Source of the DNA: Lamellibrachia satsuma | Taxonomy: Eukaryota > Annelida > Polychaeta > Sabellida > Siboglinidae | Direction: 5' to 3' | Assembly (NCBI GenBank): GCA_033239005.1 | Contig: BSQZ01000072.1 | Span: 417,501-481,500 of the forward strand | DNA: 64,000 bases | Part shown: positions 34,255 through 48,047 of the stretch, piece after piece | How the letters are laid out: every line of letters starts with the position of its first letter | Numbering within the stretch: the first letter of the stretch is position 1 | Made by a program: the position numbers and the translations under genes | Notes under the pieces: model-generated | Databases searched by the model: none | Told to the model about the DNA's origin: nothing | Seen by the model: the letters and a program-made list of their open reading frames with translations, nothing else

Positions 34255-34336
34255 CTAACGGAGCTGATTCCACGGGACACATCGACTGTCACAGCCCCAG
34301 TGCTGTTCTGCTGGCGGCGACTCCTGTTCGTCCAGA
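34255..34336 (-). CDS. HEPN-LRR gene, candidate last exon 8
   Basis: Acceptor 'tctgttgtag' at 34337, then 27 codons and TAG. Joined to exon 7 through the GTGAGT donor it reads RPRLLYLDEQESPPAEQHWG, which restores the L-x-x-L-x-L pattern of an LRR start, and then ends in a cysteine-containing tail (CDSRC). If exon 7 is not spliced here, this segment is untranslated. Confidence 0.5.
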
Positions 34337-34659
34337 CTACAACAGACATGACACACGTTACACTCTGTCTGTGTCAGTGGACGTGTCAGTGAGTGTCTTA
34401 GTGGGTGTGAAAGTGGGTGTGTCGGTGAGTGCGTCAGTGGATGTGTAAGTATGGCAGTAAGTGTATAAGTGCATGTCCATGTGTGCGTGTGTGCGTGTGT
34501 GTGTGTGTGCATGTGTCGGTGCATGTGTGAGTGAGTGTGTAAGTGTGTGTGTATGAGTATGTGTGTGCATGTGTGCATGCGTGCGTGCATGTGTGAGTCA
34601 GTGTGTAAGTGTGTGTGTGTGTGTGTGTGTAAGTGTGTGCGCGAGTGTGTGTGTGTGTG

Positions 34660-34718
<59 letters not shown>

Positions 34719-37700
34719 ATGTGAGTGTGTATGAGTATGTGTGTGTGTGAGTGTGTGTGAGTAACGGGGTGTGTGTGAGTGTAAGTGTGTGAGTGCACGT
34801 GTCAAGAGACAATAGACCTACTCACTATAACAGTCTTGGTCTCCCCCGTATCTCCTTCAGTTGCTTCACTACGCCCCGTGAGATGTGATTGCCGCCGAGA
34901 CTACAACAAATACACAGAGACGTTGTGACTCACACAACCCTCGCTCTTTACTCCACTCAAGCTGTCCTGTTACCAGGGGTGATTATATGGGGTGTACAGG
35001 GCCACCCTCACACAGTGGTCTATCGTCGACTGTTCCTGTAGAAAATCTTTCGCTAGAAATGAGACGTTGAGATGAGATTGGCAGGTGAAATAACAATACA
35101 ACTTACTTGAGATTCTCCAGCCTGGGCGACGTGGCGGCACCTGTCACTATGTCCACTGCAGTGACGTCGTCGATGTGACAGTACATCAGCCTACAGAGAC
35201 ACAGTGAATTCCATATGTGACACTTGCTGGTAATCATGAACTAGATTGGCCTAAATTATTAACGTCTCTTAAATACATTCCTACCTAAATTTTTCGATGG
35301 TAATGTGTTCTTTGCATCATTCCACATCACATCCGGTACCAAAGGGCATATAATCTTTAAAAGATTGTCTTTTAGGGCAAGTTAAGTGGTCGAAACATCG
35401 CTATGGTTATAATGAAGGTATGGCGATCCCAGTAGCATCAGAACCGTCAAGGCAATTTCACTCACACATATCTAGTAAACCAACAGTTTATGGCTTGTTG
35501 ACATTACATAATCCAATAAAATTTTCCTGCGTATGCCCCTGCCTACAGCAAGAGAAAAATTAAACACAACCATGATAGATAATGCACTAACAAAGCTCTG
35601 AAAAGAGCCATTTTGGTTGTAGTCATCAGCAGGGTGAAGTTCACTGCTAGTTTGCATTCATTCATGGACACTGATCTTGAATGCAGACTAGCAGTGAAGA
35701 AACACGTTGTACGTGCGACTTGCGACGTTCACTCCAGACGAATTCATTCAGGTATATCCTAAACAGAGGTCACAATGTGCGAAGTTTACTCTTTGCACAC
35801 ATCCACGTATACAGGGGCTGCTGATCCAGCAATGGGCCCTTCCTGGGGCCCACATCATATCGGATGGATGGGTTGCATACAAGAACCTCAACCAGCTGAA
35901 TGATAGCATCTATCTGCATGACGTCGTCATCCATGACCAGAACTTCGTCGACCCCGTACATCCTAACATGACGTCGTCATCCACGACCAGAACTTCGTTG
36001 ACCCCGTACATCCTACCATGACGTCACCCACGACCAGAACTTTGTCAACCCTATACATCCTAACATGGCGTCGTCATCCACAACCAGAACTTCGTCGACC
36101 CCGTACATCCTGACATGACGTCATCCACGACCAGAGCTTCGTCGTCCCCATACATCCTAACATGATGTCGTCATCCATGACCAGAACTTCGTCGACCCTG
36201 TACATCCTAACATGACGTTGTCATCCACGACCAGAACTTCGTCAACCCCGTACATCCTAACATGCAAACGCAAAAAACGTCGAAAATACATTTTCAGAGG
36301 GGGGACGGGAAACATGTGATAACATCCGCTGTGTAATTTTTTTTGCAGAAATCTTTGCATTTACCAAATTGTCCACTTTTAATGATAAGTTATGATTATC
36401 ATTGTATATAATTAGTTAACAAATGTACTCAGTTTATCTGACTTTTCTTACATATTTTAACTTGTTAAGAGCCTTTGAGCAGGTTTTTACCCAATATATA
36501 GTGCGTTATAAATGTCTAATTTATTATTTTATTTTAACACATTTTACACAACTATTAAATATAAAATTATATAATTATATAACACTGCGCCACTAGATAT
36601 GTGTGAGTGAAATCGTCTGGACGGTTCGGAAGCTACTGGAGTATTGTAAGTGCGCATTTTGTAAAATCACTACAAGCATAGAGGTCAGACCACAGTTGAA
36701 CTTCCTGTTTGTTTCACACGAATGTAGGGCGTATTAAATTGTGATATGTGGAATTAAGAAATTCATATGATGTGACATAAGTGCAATTGAGCAGACACAT
36801 TCAAAAGGTTTGTTTGTAGAAGCTATTGGCTGTGAAATAGTGCATTTTTTGGGTGTTTAACAGGCGGAGAGATTTATGGAATTTTTTCTGCCATGGGTGA
36901 CATGGGCACATGAATACATGGATATTTTGTAAACATTGATGGGTATCACACGTAGGGGTGCTAAAAAGAGCTGGAGGTGTGTGATTTTGACAAAACTTGG
37001 TCAGCTTGTTAGAATTTTTGATGGTCCAGTTTTCTCATAATCAGACAAAACATTAACCTAGCAACCAATGCTAGGTTGTTCTGTGTTTTTTGTCTAAAAT
37101 AAACGGTTGTGGTCATAAATTTTTATATGCTTATGCTTTAGTCGTTGTTATTAGCTTAATTGTGGATAACACAGGTAAATTGGATGAAATTATTAGTTTG
37201 CTATAACAAATTTCTTATAATTTTTTTATTTGCGATTCCAATAATAATTATAATGAGGGCTCGTATTTCTGAAATTAAATAAATTAATAAAAACGGTTGC
37301 TAACCTGCCCCATGTTGTGTGTGTTTGACTTACAAAATTGTCGGTGTCAAGTGAGACAATAATATATTATTATATTTTATTGATTCCGTCTAGTCAACAA
37401 GATCATTGCTTGCTAAGCGCCGCTATTATTTAAACTTTTAACCATCTCCTTTAGATGTCCTATAGCTGATCTACAAAATAAAAGAATGTCAAATGTACAT
37501 TTTGGTTTTGAGTATAGTGTTTGATGTGCATCAGCTGATGTTATGGAATTTTACATTTAATATGATATTTAATTGTTAATAAACACCATTTTCTTCATAT
37601 GTTAAAACTGCATGAAAGAGCTTTTAGTGAGCCAATACACTAAAATAAGCTCAATAAACATTTCATGTTGTGTGCAGTTCTTTGTAAGTGCTTGCGCACA

Positions 37701-40700
37701 AGGAAATGAATATAATTAACTCCTAACCATAGTTAACTCCATCTCTAGCTAACAATTGCCGTGGCCTAGTGGTTAAAGTGTTGGACTCTAAATTCGAGGG
37801 TTGTGAGTTCAAGACCCACACTGGGCACGGTTCGTTTTCGAAGCTTAGGCAATTTCGTTTACCCTACTTCGCCTCAGTCTACTCAGCTGCAAATGAGTAC
37901 AAACACTGTTTGGAAGGTACCTGCGATGGACTAGTGTTCTGTCCAGGAGAGTCTCTAAGTTGCTTCGCAGAAACCAGGTTTAAGCACTGGCCATATAAGC
38001 CTTCATGGCTTCCTAAGGCGTAATGCGTGGGGGATGACTTTACCTTTACCTTTACCTAGCTAACTACATCCCTAGCTACCCTAACCCTGAAGTGGGTTAC
38101 AGAAAATATCACAGGTTGATAGGAAAATTTATAGGAAAACAGTTTGCTTGGAAAAAGGCAGACAGCAGTAGCAATTAAAATGGAAATTTGGTAAGAATTA
38201 GAGGGTATGACACCAGTTTGTGAGGGAGAAGGAAGCTATTTTGCACTAGAACAGTAACTGGTGATAGGTGCTATTTGGCCCAGTAAATTGGTAATATTGT
38301 GTAACAAAGGTGGACAGAATAGTTGTATGTTGGTTGTGTCACAGCCACTGGAAGCATTGCATAGATCAGCATTTTCAAATCTGGCCGCAACAGGTATCTG
38401 GTCATGTGATACCCCTTTATGGTGGTATACCTCAATCAAACAGTACACCTTATATCTTGTCAACTAGAAGCATGAAAGCAGTCACATAAACAATAAAATT
38501 TCACAAGTCTGACACCATCGGAAATCACTCAAAATCCTGTTAAATGTGAGCAGGCTTCATCGGTGCTCTGGAAATCTAGCGTACATGATCTCTGATTTAT
38601 CATGTGTCAACACTAACCTATAATTAAATTATGTGACTGCATTTCAGCTAATATTATGGGCAGGGCATTGTTTAGACTTGGCCGTCAAACAAATAATAAT
38701 GACGTGACTAGCTGGAGTGTTCCATAATGTCTAAATATACATTGTGCCACAACTTGGTATAAAATTGGACGCTGATTTTCTCAGACGAAAGCTTCTCCAG
38801 TTGAGGTAAGACCACAGTTAAACACGAATGTAGAGCGTATTAAATTGTGATACGTGAAATTAACTAATTAAGAAATTCATATCATAAGTCCTACTGATCA
38901 GGCATATTCACAGGTTTTTTTAGAAGCTATTGGCTGTGAAATAGTGCATTTTTAAAAGTTTAACAGGCGGAAGGATTTGTGGGAATTTTTCTGCTATGGG
39001 CGATGTGGGCGCATGAATACATGGCCATTGTTGTAAACCCTGACTTATGACCAGACAACACTTTAGTATGGCCACCAATGCAACGTTGCACTGTGGTGTG
39101 ACCTCTACAGCGATGTTTTGACCACTTAAATTGCCCTAAAAGACAATATTTTAAAGATTATGTGCCCTTTTTGTACTGGATGTGATGTGGAATGATGCAA
39201 AGCCCACATTAGTATTGAACAATTTTGGTAGGAATGTATTTAAGAGACGTTAATAAGAACATTGACGATTCAACTGATGTGTCAATATTAAACTATATCA
39301 AGTCAACATAATCACAGATCTTACTTGAGTTCCTCCAGCTGTGTTAGCGATGACAGGTTCTGGCCCAGTGGACGACCGGCCGCCGCATCAATGAAGTTCC
39401 AGTTCAGGCTGTAAAGTAAAATATATCAGTGAAATGATGCCGCCTAATCAACACATTTCAAACAATAATAATATACAAAGAAACACATTTCAGGTAAAAT
39501 TTGTCATATTCGCTACGTCGGTGACACTGCTGTCAGAATTCGTAGCTACAGTTTTGCGAATTATCACTTCCACAGGACTGGCACTGTCACTCGACTCACT
39601 GCCGTTTTAATTTTCAGCATTCTAATAAAAAATATTCCTCAGTTAGTCACTGGATCAATGCCAACTATGCTACGCCAGCTACGCTACATCAGCTATGCTA
39701 CGCCAGCTATGCTACGCCAGCTATGCTATGCCAGCTGTGCTACATCAGCTGTGCTACACCAACTATGCGTTACACAACAAAGCAGCAAGTTGTTTAAGTC
39801 TGACTCTGTCAATGGTCGCCATTTCTATGCTACGCAACTGTCAACAAGGGATGCTCTTGATCACGACTGACCTCGGTGGTCAGATCTTCAACTTACTCTT
39901 GAAATGCTCTACGACTTTCTGGTAAGGCAGCTTTGCAGTTGTAGAAAAATTCTTCAGTACTCCAATGTTTATCTATGTGACTGGTTGTTTAAGTTGACAC
40001 TTGGGAAGTTGGGGCAGTTACAAATGCTTCCGGCAAATCATTCCATATTTTTGAAACTCTAAGTGAGAAACTTACTTTTCTAATGTTTATACGAGCACAT
40101 TCTATAAACAATTTTAAACTACGACCCCCTAGCTCCTTCCCTAGCTCCTTCCCTTGCTCCTTCCCTTGCTCCTTCCCTAGCTCCTTCCCTTGCTCCTTCC
40201 CTTGCTCCTTCCCTTGCTCCTTCCCTTGCTCATTCCCTTGCTCCTTCCCTAGCTCCTTCCCTAGCTCCTTCCCTTGCTCCTTCCCTTGCTCCTTCCCTTG
40301 CTCCTTCCCTTGCATCACTGTCTTTGTGCAGCTTGGTTATGTGAGATACATCATTGTGACTGTCATAATTCCCTTGAAGCAGTTTATAAACATGTGTTCG
40401 TCTATATGCAAGTGTGGGAAGTTTCAATCTCTCAAGCCCCTCCTGGTAAGGAATATCCTTCATCCCAGGAAGCTGCTTTGTTGCGCGTCTCTGCACATTT
40501 TCTATAGCATCTTTATATTTCTGTTTGTAAGGGGACCATAACATATAAATGTAGCATAATTTAAATGACTGCTAACTAAAGCTTTATATAATGCACAAAA
40601 TTATTGTTGTGAAAGACATTCTAATAACTGCCGTGATACTGTTTGCTTTGTATAGTTTTTGGTTGACGTTTCAAATTCTAGCTTTGAATCAATAATACCC

Positions 40701-42583
40701 TCAATGTCTTTTTGTACTTCTATTTTTACCAATTCATGGGCAGTATTATCCATGTTCAGATTACAAACATACTCCTGCTCTACTGTTTTCCCTAAGTGCA
40801 TCAACTAGCATTTGTCTGGGTGAAATCTAAGTAACCATTGACTAGAATAAGATGTTAGGTAATCTAAGTCATCCTCTATTGTATGCTGATCATCTGGACT
40901 ATTAATTGTTTTAAACACATTGGTATCATCCGCAAACATATATACATCCGAAACAAATAGGATCTGTCCTAAGACACTACCCTGTGGAATTCCACTTGTA
41001 ACATTTGTCCATTCAGAGTTTGTACCATTTACACTGACCTGTTGCACACGGTCAGACAAGAATGCCTGGTTCCATCCTAGTGTGTAATAATCTATACCAT
41101 ATGATTCAAGTTCGGCTACCAATCTTTTTTGAGGGACGGTATCGAACACTTTCATGAAGTCTAGGTACATTTAACAAGATTTGCCATCCAAGCCAAAGGC
41201 CCAGATGGCAAGTGGACAAGGAAGCCATTGGTTTATCGAGAGTCCAACAATGTTCATCGACGTGAATCCCACCCTCCTGAGATATGTATCAACCTTGTTT
41301 TTAAACAATTTATGCTGCTAGTTATACAATCCGAAGACAATTTGTTCCATTCGTTTATTGTCGTTTGTGAGAACAAGTACTTCCTGATATCCAATTACCC
41401 TGACCCGTTACTAATTTTACCTCATGTCCTCTAGTTCTGCTATCCTTTTAGAGTGAGGAAAACATATTTCTATCAATATTTTCATAAACATTCAATATTT
41501 TAAAAACTTCAATCTGATCTCCTCTTAGCCTCCTTGTCTCTAGAGTTGTTAAACCACATTCTTCCAGGCGTTCTTCATAACTAAGGTCTCTCAGTTCTGG
41601 AATCATTTTAGTTGCTCTCCTCTGTATGCGTTCAAGCGTATCTATATCCTTCTTACGATATGGTCTCCACGCTTGTATACAGTATTCTAAATGAGGTCTA
41701 ACTATTGCTTTATACAGAAGTGTAATTAGCTTTTTTCCTTGTATGTTATGTTTCTTCTAATCAACCCAAGAATTTTATTACTCTTTGAAGCTGCAATACC
41801 ACATTGCTCTGAAACTTTCATATCAGCGCTTATTGTAACTCCTAAGTCCTTTTCTTTTACAGTAGTACCCAGAACAATATCTCCTATTTTATAGCTTACA
41901 TTCAAGTTCCCATGTCCTGCCTAAACAAGAGTAAAACTATATTATTTGTGGATGACACTACCGTGCACATGAGTGGAAAGCTAATTAATAATTTATACAA
42001 AGACCAGAGAACTCACGGTAATGGCCGATTGGTTTTATGCAAATAAGCTATCTTTACATAATATTATATCTAAGACCAACTATATGCTGTTTTCTAGATC
42101 CCATCCTGTTCAAAGGGAAGAAACAGTTTTAATGATGCCTGATAAGATAATTTTATTAAATTTCTAGGCCTCTACATTGATGAAAGACTGGATTGGGAGG
42201 AACATCTAGTTCATCGATCAATGCACCGAATGTTGTCATATATGAGTCAATGGTGCCATTCAGTGTTAAGTCTTGGTAAGTCACATGAAAGTACTTACGC
42301 CAGACTCTGGATGGACTTGTTCTCAGCCAACCCATTATTGAGTTGCTCGACAAGATCTTTATCTAGTCGACACCAGCTCAAACTGAAAGTAAAATATCAA
42401 CAATGTTAGTAGTTCACAGCACTGGACAAACAAATGTGTCAATGTCCTCCAAACATTAGAATATATTTAGTAGTTAAACGTATGTTATTCCCTGGAGATC
42501 TACAGACTAGCAGTTTGCCACCCATAACTGGCTGCTTACAAAACTATTAATGCAACAATCAGTCTGCTATATATGTATGTATG

Positions 42584-42624
<41 letters not shown>

Positions 42625-45600
42625 ATATATATATATATTTTATATATAATTTTTTTTTAAATTTCAACTGAAATAAGGCGATGTTGACAGGTCCAGTGAT
42701 GCAGTTGTATGAACTAGTCCAGTGGTGCAGTATGAACTAGTCCAGTGGTGCAGTATGAACTTGTCCAGTGGTTCAGTATGAACTAGTACAGTGGTGCAGT
42801 ATAAACTAGTCCAGTGGTTCAGTATGAACTAGTACAGTGGTGCGGTATGAACTAGTCCAGTGGTGCATCTAGTCCATAGATCAATGCTCTGAATGCTGTC
42901 ATCTTTGAATTACTGGTTTTGTCCAATGAAAGCAAAATGAAGTTGTCTGCGAATGAAAGTAACACAACTTACTTGAGGTCTGTAATAGGACACTTGGCTT
43001 GTCTTAGTACCCAAGATAGAGCTCGCATTTCTGTTGGCGACACCTGCTTGCTCTTGATTTCACTGGTGACGGTGTCCGCACGATCTGGATCTTGCATCTC
43101 AAATATGGCGGTCAGTTCAATTAGTGATTCATTTATCGGCACATATGCTGAAAGATGCCATTCATAAATTATTAAGTACAAAACAATATTTAAACTTTGT
43201 AATTTAAATAGTCATTAAAATACAAAGCATTACATTTAGTTTCTTTATAATTTAATGCCTTATTGATATTCAATATTTTCAAACTGTTAAGAATAACAAA
43301 AATTATTATAGATTTTAAAACTAGTTGAGAAAACTTGTTTCCTATACTTATTAGTACAAGTTTGAACATAAGGAAATGTTCACAAATTATTTCTGAAAGT
43401 GAACTTAAATGTGTTTGCTTAAATGTAAATAAAAAACATTATGAATAGATGGTAGCAGATATTGACCCTCGTGATTTAACAAGATTGCCATCCAAAGCAA
43501 AGACCCATATGGCAAGTAGACAAGGAATCCTTAAATCTATGTGTAATCCGCCCTACTGAAATTTTTTTCAACTTCATTTTCAAAACATATTCACGCTGCT
43601 AGCAGTTACACAATCTGTAGATAATGTGTTCCATTCATTGATTGTCCTCTGTGAAAAAAAGTACTTCCTGATATGCAATCTACACTGATCCTTTACTAAT
43701 TTTACCTCATGTCCTCTAGTTCTATTATCTTTCTTGAGTGAGAAAAAATATTTCTATCAATATTTTCATACCAATTCAATATCTTAAAAATTTCAATTTG
43801 ATCTCCTCTTAACTGCCTTGTCTCTAGGGTTGTTAAACCACATCCTTTCAGTCGTTCTTCATAACTGAGGTCTCTCAGTTCTGGAATCATTTTAGTTGCT
43901 CTCCTCTGTATTCTTTCAAGAGTATCTATATACTTCTTACGATATGGTCTCCAAGCTTGTATACAGTATTCTAAATGTAGCCTAACTATCGATTTATACA
44001 GAGGTGTAATTAGCCTTTTCTCTTTGTATGTTATATTTCTCCCAATCAAACCAAGAATTTTATTATCCTTTGAAGCTGCAATACCACAATGCTCTGAAAC
44101 CTTCATATCAGCACTTATTGTTATTCCTAAGTCCTTTACTTTTACAGTAGTACCCAGAACAGTATCTCCCATTTTATAGTTTACATCCAAGTTCCCATGT
44201 CCTGTATGTAAGCATTTGCATTTCCAAAAATTTAACAACATCTACCATTTCTCAGACCATTTCACTAATCTGTCTAGATCGGTTTATAAATGTTGTTTAC
44301 CACCATCAGTATTAACCCTTCTAGAGACTTTTGTTTCATCTGCAAATTTCAGTACGTTGCTTGTTATATTATCCTCCAGGTCATTGATATATATTAAGAA
44401 TAATAAAGGTTTTAATACTGATCATTGTGGTACCCCACTCAAAACCGATTTCCAATTTGAACCTTCTCCATCTACTACAATAAGCTGTCTCCTGTCAGTC
44501 AGCCATTGTTCAATCCAGTGGATTACGCCGTCCCCGATACCATGGGTTTTAATTCAAGTAGTAATCTTTGATGTAGCACTTTGTCAAAAGCATTCTGAAA
44601 ATCTAAGTATACAATATCTACTGGTGATTCCTCATCTAGCCACTTAGCGATTTCTTCAAAAAAACATATTTGTTAAGCACAACATCGCTTTTAGGAATCC
44701 ATGTTGAGATGGATTTAATAATTTATGCCGAACAAGGAAGTCCACCATATGGTCTTTAATTAACCTTTCTAATAATTTACAAATCACTGACGTTAAACTC
44801 ACTGGTCTGTAATTCTCTGACTTATTTCTCGAACCCTTTTTAAATAATGGTATGATGTTTGCTTCTTTCCATTCAAACGGAACAACCCCCTCTTTTAATG
44901 ACAAGTTGAACACTCTTGCAAGTGGTGTACTAGTGGTTATGCTGTGTTTTAAAAGGACAGGCAGGAGGAGGGGAGGTGGAGTCATTTTACATAATTGTTT
45001 TTTATTAAAGGATCTACCCAAACAAAAGAAATAACACAGAAAAGTTAAAAGCATTGTGAGGTAGCATTTATGAAAACTTATCCTATTTGAGCAAGACTTG
45101 AAATTAAGGATTTTAACTTAAGGACTTTGTAGCATTCACCCTACTTGAATCTGAGTTGAAGGTACGGATTGAGTTGATGGTATTGCTATTTTAAAGAGTT
45201 CATCTTAATTTAGTAAGACAATTTTTACATGTTTGAGAATTCATCAACTTGAATATTAATTGGAAAAGGTACCTTGACTTTTACGATGCAATTACCTGGT
45301 ATCACACAAGTCAAAGTACCTTTTCTAATTCATATTCAGGAATTGATTTTGTAAATAGTAATTCAGTTGATAAATGATGTTTCAGTTTTGTAACTTATTC
45401 TAGTCTTTATCACAACGTTTAACCCATATGGACAAACTAGAAATATTGTTTTATACTAAAAATTAATTGTGCTAATTTATTATAGACATTTATTTAGTGT
45501 ACTACCCTTCTACTGCTGCGCTGACACTGCATTATGCGTTGCTCTCACGCGCACTACCCTTCTACTGCTGCGCTGACACTGCATTATGCGTTGCTCTCTC

Positions 45601-48010
45601 ACGCCGCACTACCCCTCTACTGCTGCGCTGACACTGCATTATGCGTTGCTCTCACGCGCACTACCCTCTACTGCTGCGCTGACACTGCATTATGCGTTGC
45701 TCTCACGCGCACTACCCTCTACTGCTGCGCTGACACTGCATTATGCGTTGCTGTCACGCGCACTACCCTCTACTGCTGCGCTGACACTGCATTATGCGTT
45801 GCTCTCACGCGCACTACCCCTCTACTGCTGCGCTGACACTGCATTATGCGTTGCTCTCACGCGCACTACCCCTCTACTGCTGCGCTGACACTGCATTATG
45901 CGTTGCTCTCACGCGCACTACCCCTCTACTGCTGCGCTGACACTGCATTATGCGTTGCTCTCACGCGCACTACCCCTCTACTGCTGCGCTGACACTGCAT
46001 TATGCGTTGCTCTCACGCGCACTACCCCTCTACTGCTGCGCTGACACTGCATTATGCGTTGCTCTCACGCGCACTACCCCTCTACTGCTGCGCTGACACT
46101 GCATTATGCGTTGCTCTCACGCGCACTAACCCTCTACTGCTGCGCTGACACTGCATTATGCGTTGCTCTCACGCGCACTAACCCTCTACTGCTGCGCTGA
46201 CACTGCATTATGCGTTGCTCTCACGCGCACTAACCCTCTACTGCTGCGCTGACACTGCATTATGCGTTGCTCTCACGCGCACTACCCCTCTACTGCTGCG
46301 CTGACACTGCATTATGCGTTGCTCTCACGCGCACTACCCCTCTACTGCTGCGCTGACACTGCATTATGCGTTGCTCTCACGCGCACTACCCCTCTACTGC
46401 TGCGCTGACACTGCATTATGCGTTGCTCTCACGCGCACTACCCCTCTACTGCTGCGCTGACACTGCATGATGCGTTGCTCTCACGCGCACTACCCCTCTA
46501 CTGCTGCGCTGACAATGCATTATGCGTTGCTCTCACGCGCACTACCCTTCTACTGCTGCGCTGACAATGCATTATGCGTTGCTCTCACGCGCACTACCCT
46601 TCTACTGCTGCACTGACAATGCATTATGTGTATGTTCTGAAGGTCAACATCAAGATGAAATAATAGTGATTTAGGTGGTTTGAAATTTTGCAGTTTTAGT
46701 TGTAGCGTATTGCTACTAGATTACCACTTAATAAACTAAGTTATATCAGCCATTCTGTGGATTTCTTGCAGCATCAGTGCGGTTGAAAATTGTCATCAAA
46801 AGTGTAACTGTTCTGTATGTGCGTCAAAAATTTTATAATCAAGGATACCTGAAACTAAAACAATATCTGTACCTGACTCTGACATATAACTATATGTTTG
46901 TTTGGTTTGGAACCATCAAGTTGAATATTACAGAAAAATGTATAATTAAACAATTAAAAGAACTTGGAATGACAAACATTTTGTTCACCAGGTCATGTGT
47001 CTAAAGCAGCAACTGTGCCAAAGGATACTGACTGTTACTGCCCTGAAAATGTAACCATTAAACAAGAACATCTGCATGTTGTGCAACATGTGGTCTGATA
47101 ATTAATTAAATCACTGCCACTGATAGTTGATGAAGAATGTTCACAGCACTAAATAATAAATCAAACATTAGAAATGTTTACACACTAAACTTCTACTTCA
47201 ATAATTATTATTAGTGCAAGTCATTTATTTAAGTATGCACCATTTAGTAATATAAAAGATATAGCTAATTCACAATTGCGTCTTCTGCTTTTGTTCAATA
47301 AATGTGTGCTTAAATGCAATAACTTTTTTTATTTGTACAGATATTTCAATAATTTGTTCAGGGTTTGCAAGAACGTTAATTAGGATCATAAATCTACATC
47401 ACCCAGTCAGTCATTTATTATTAACAGTAACTTGACTAATGTAAATGCCGTGGAGGGTATTTAAACGTATAAATAAATGAAAAAAAGTTGGACTCTCGAT
47501 AAGCCAATGGCTTCATGTCCACTTGCCATCTGAAGCTGGGAGTTTTGGATTGTCTTGTTCAATCTTGTTCACAAGAACAACTAACAGCAACAATGTTCAG
47601 AAGAACAACTGTTTCACTTAGACCATGAACATCATGTTGAGATGAAACATGAAATATCATCAAAGGCCAAAACTACCCAGCTCAGGAAACACAACCAACC
47701 ATTTGTCTCACTTAAACCATGAACATCATGTTGAGATGAAACATGATTGCTCAAGAACTAGCTAAGTGTAATAAATGTAGGGCCCAGAAACCACCACCAC
47801 AGTAAATCCAACAACTATTGGAACAGGAGCAGAAGTTGGGGAAGGAGGGTGGGTAAGTTGAAAAAACCAAGCCACAATGTGTGATTCCGGCTTTCTAGGA
47901 TGACCAGGAATTTTAGCCTAATGGCTTGGTCGCGCTGGTGCTAAAGACTACATGTCAATTAACTTTACAATTTATATGAAGCACATATACATACATATAT
48001 ATATATACAT

Positions 48011-48047
<37 letters not shown>

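Noticed and set aside
34255..34812. 185-codon Thr-His-rich frame ending in NQLR
   Set aside because: The Thr-His part is the GT microsatellite. Only the last 27 codons (34336-34255) are kept, as candidate exon 8.
46777..47004. 75-codon plus frame
   Set aside because: No domain, no splice or promoter support, inside intron 2 of the HEPN-LRR gene.
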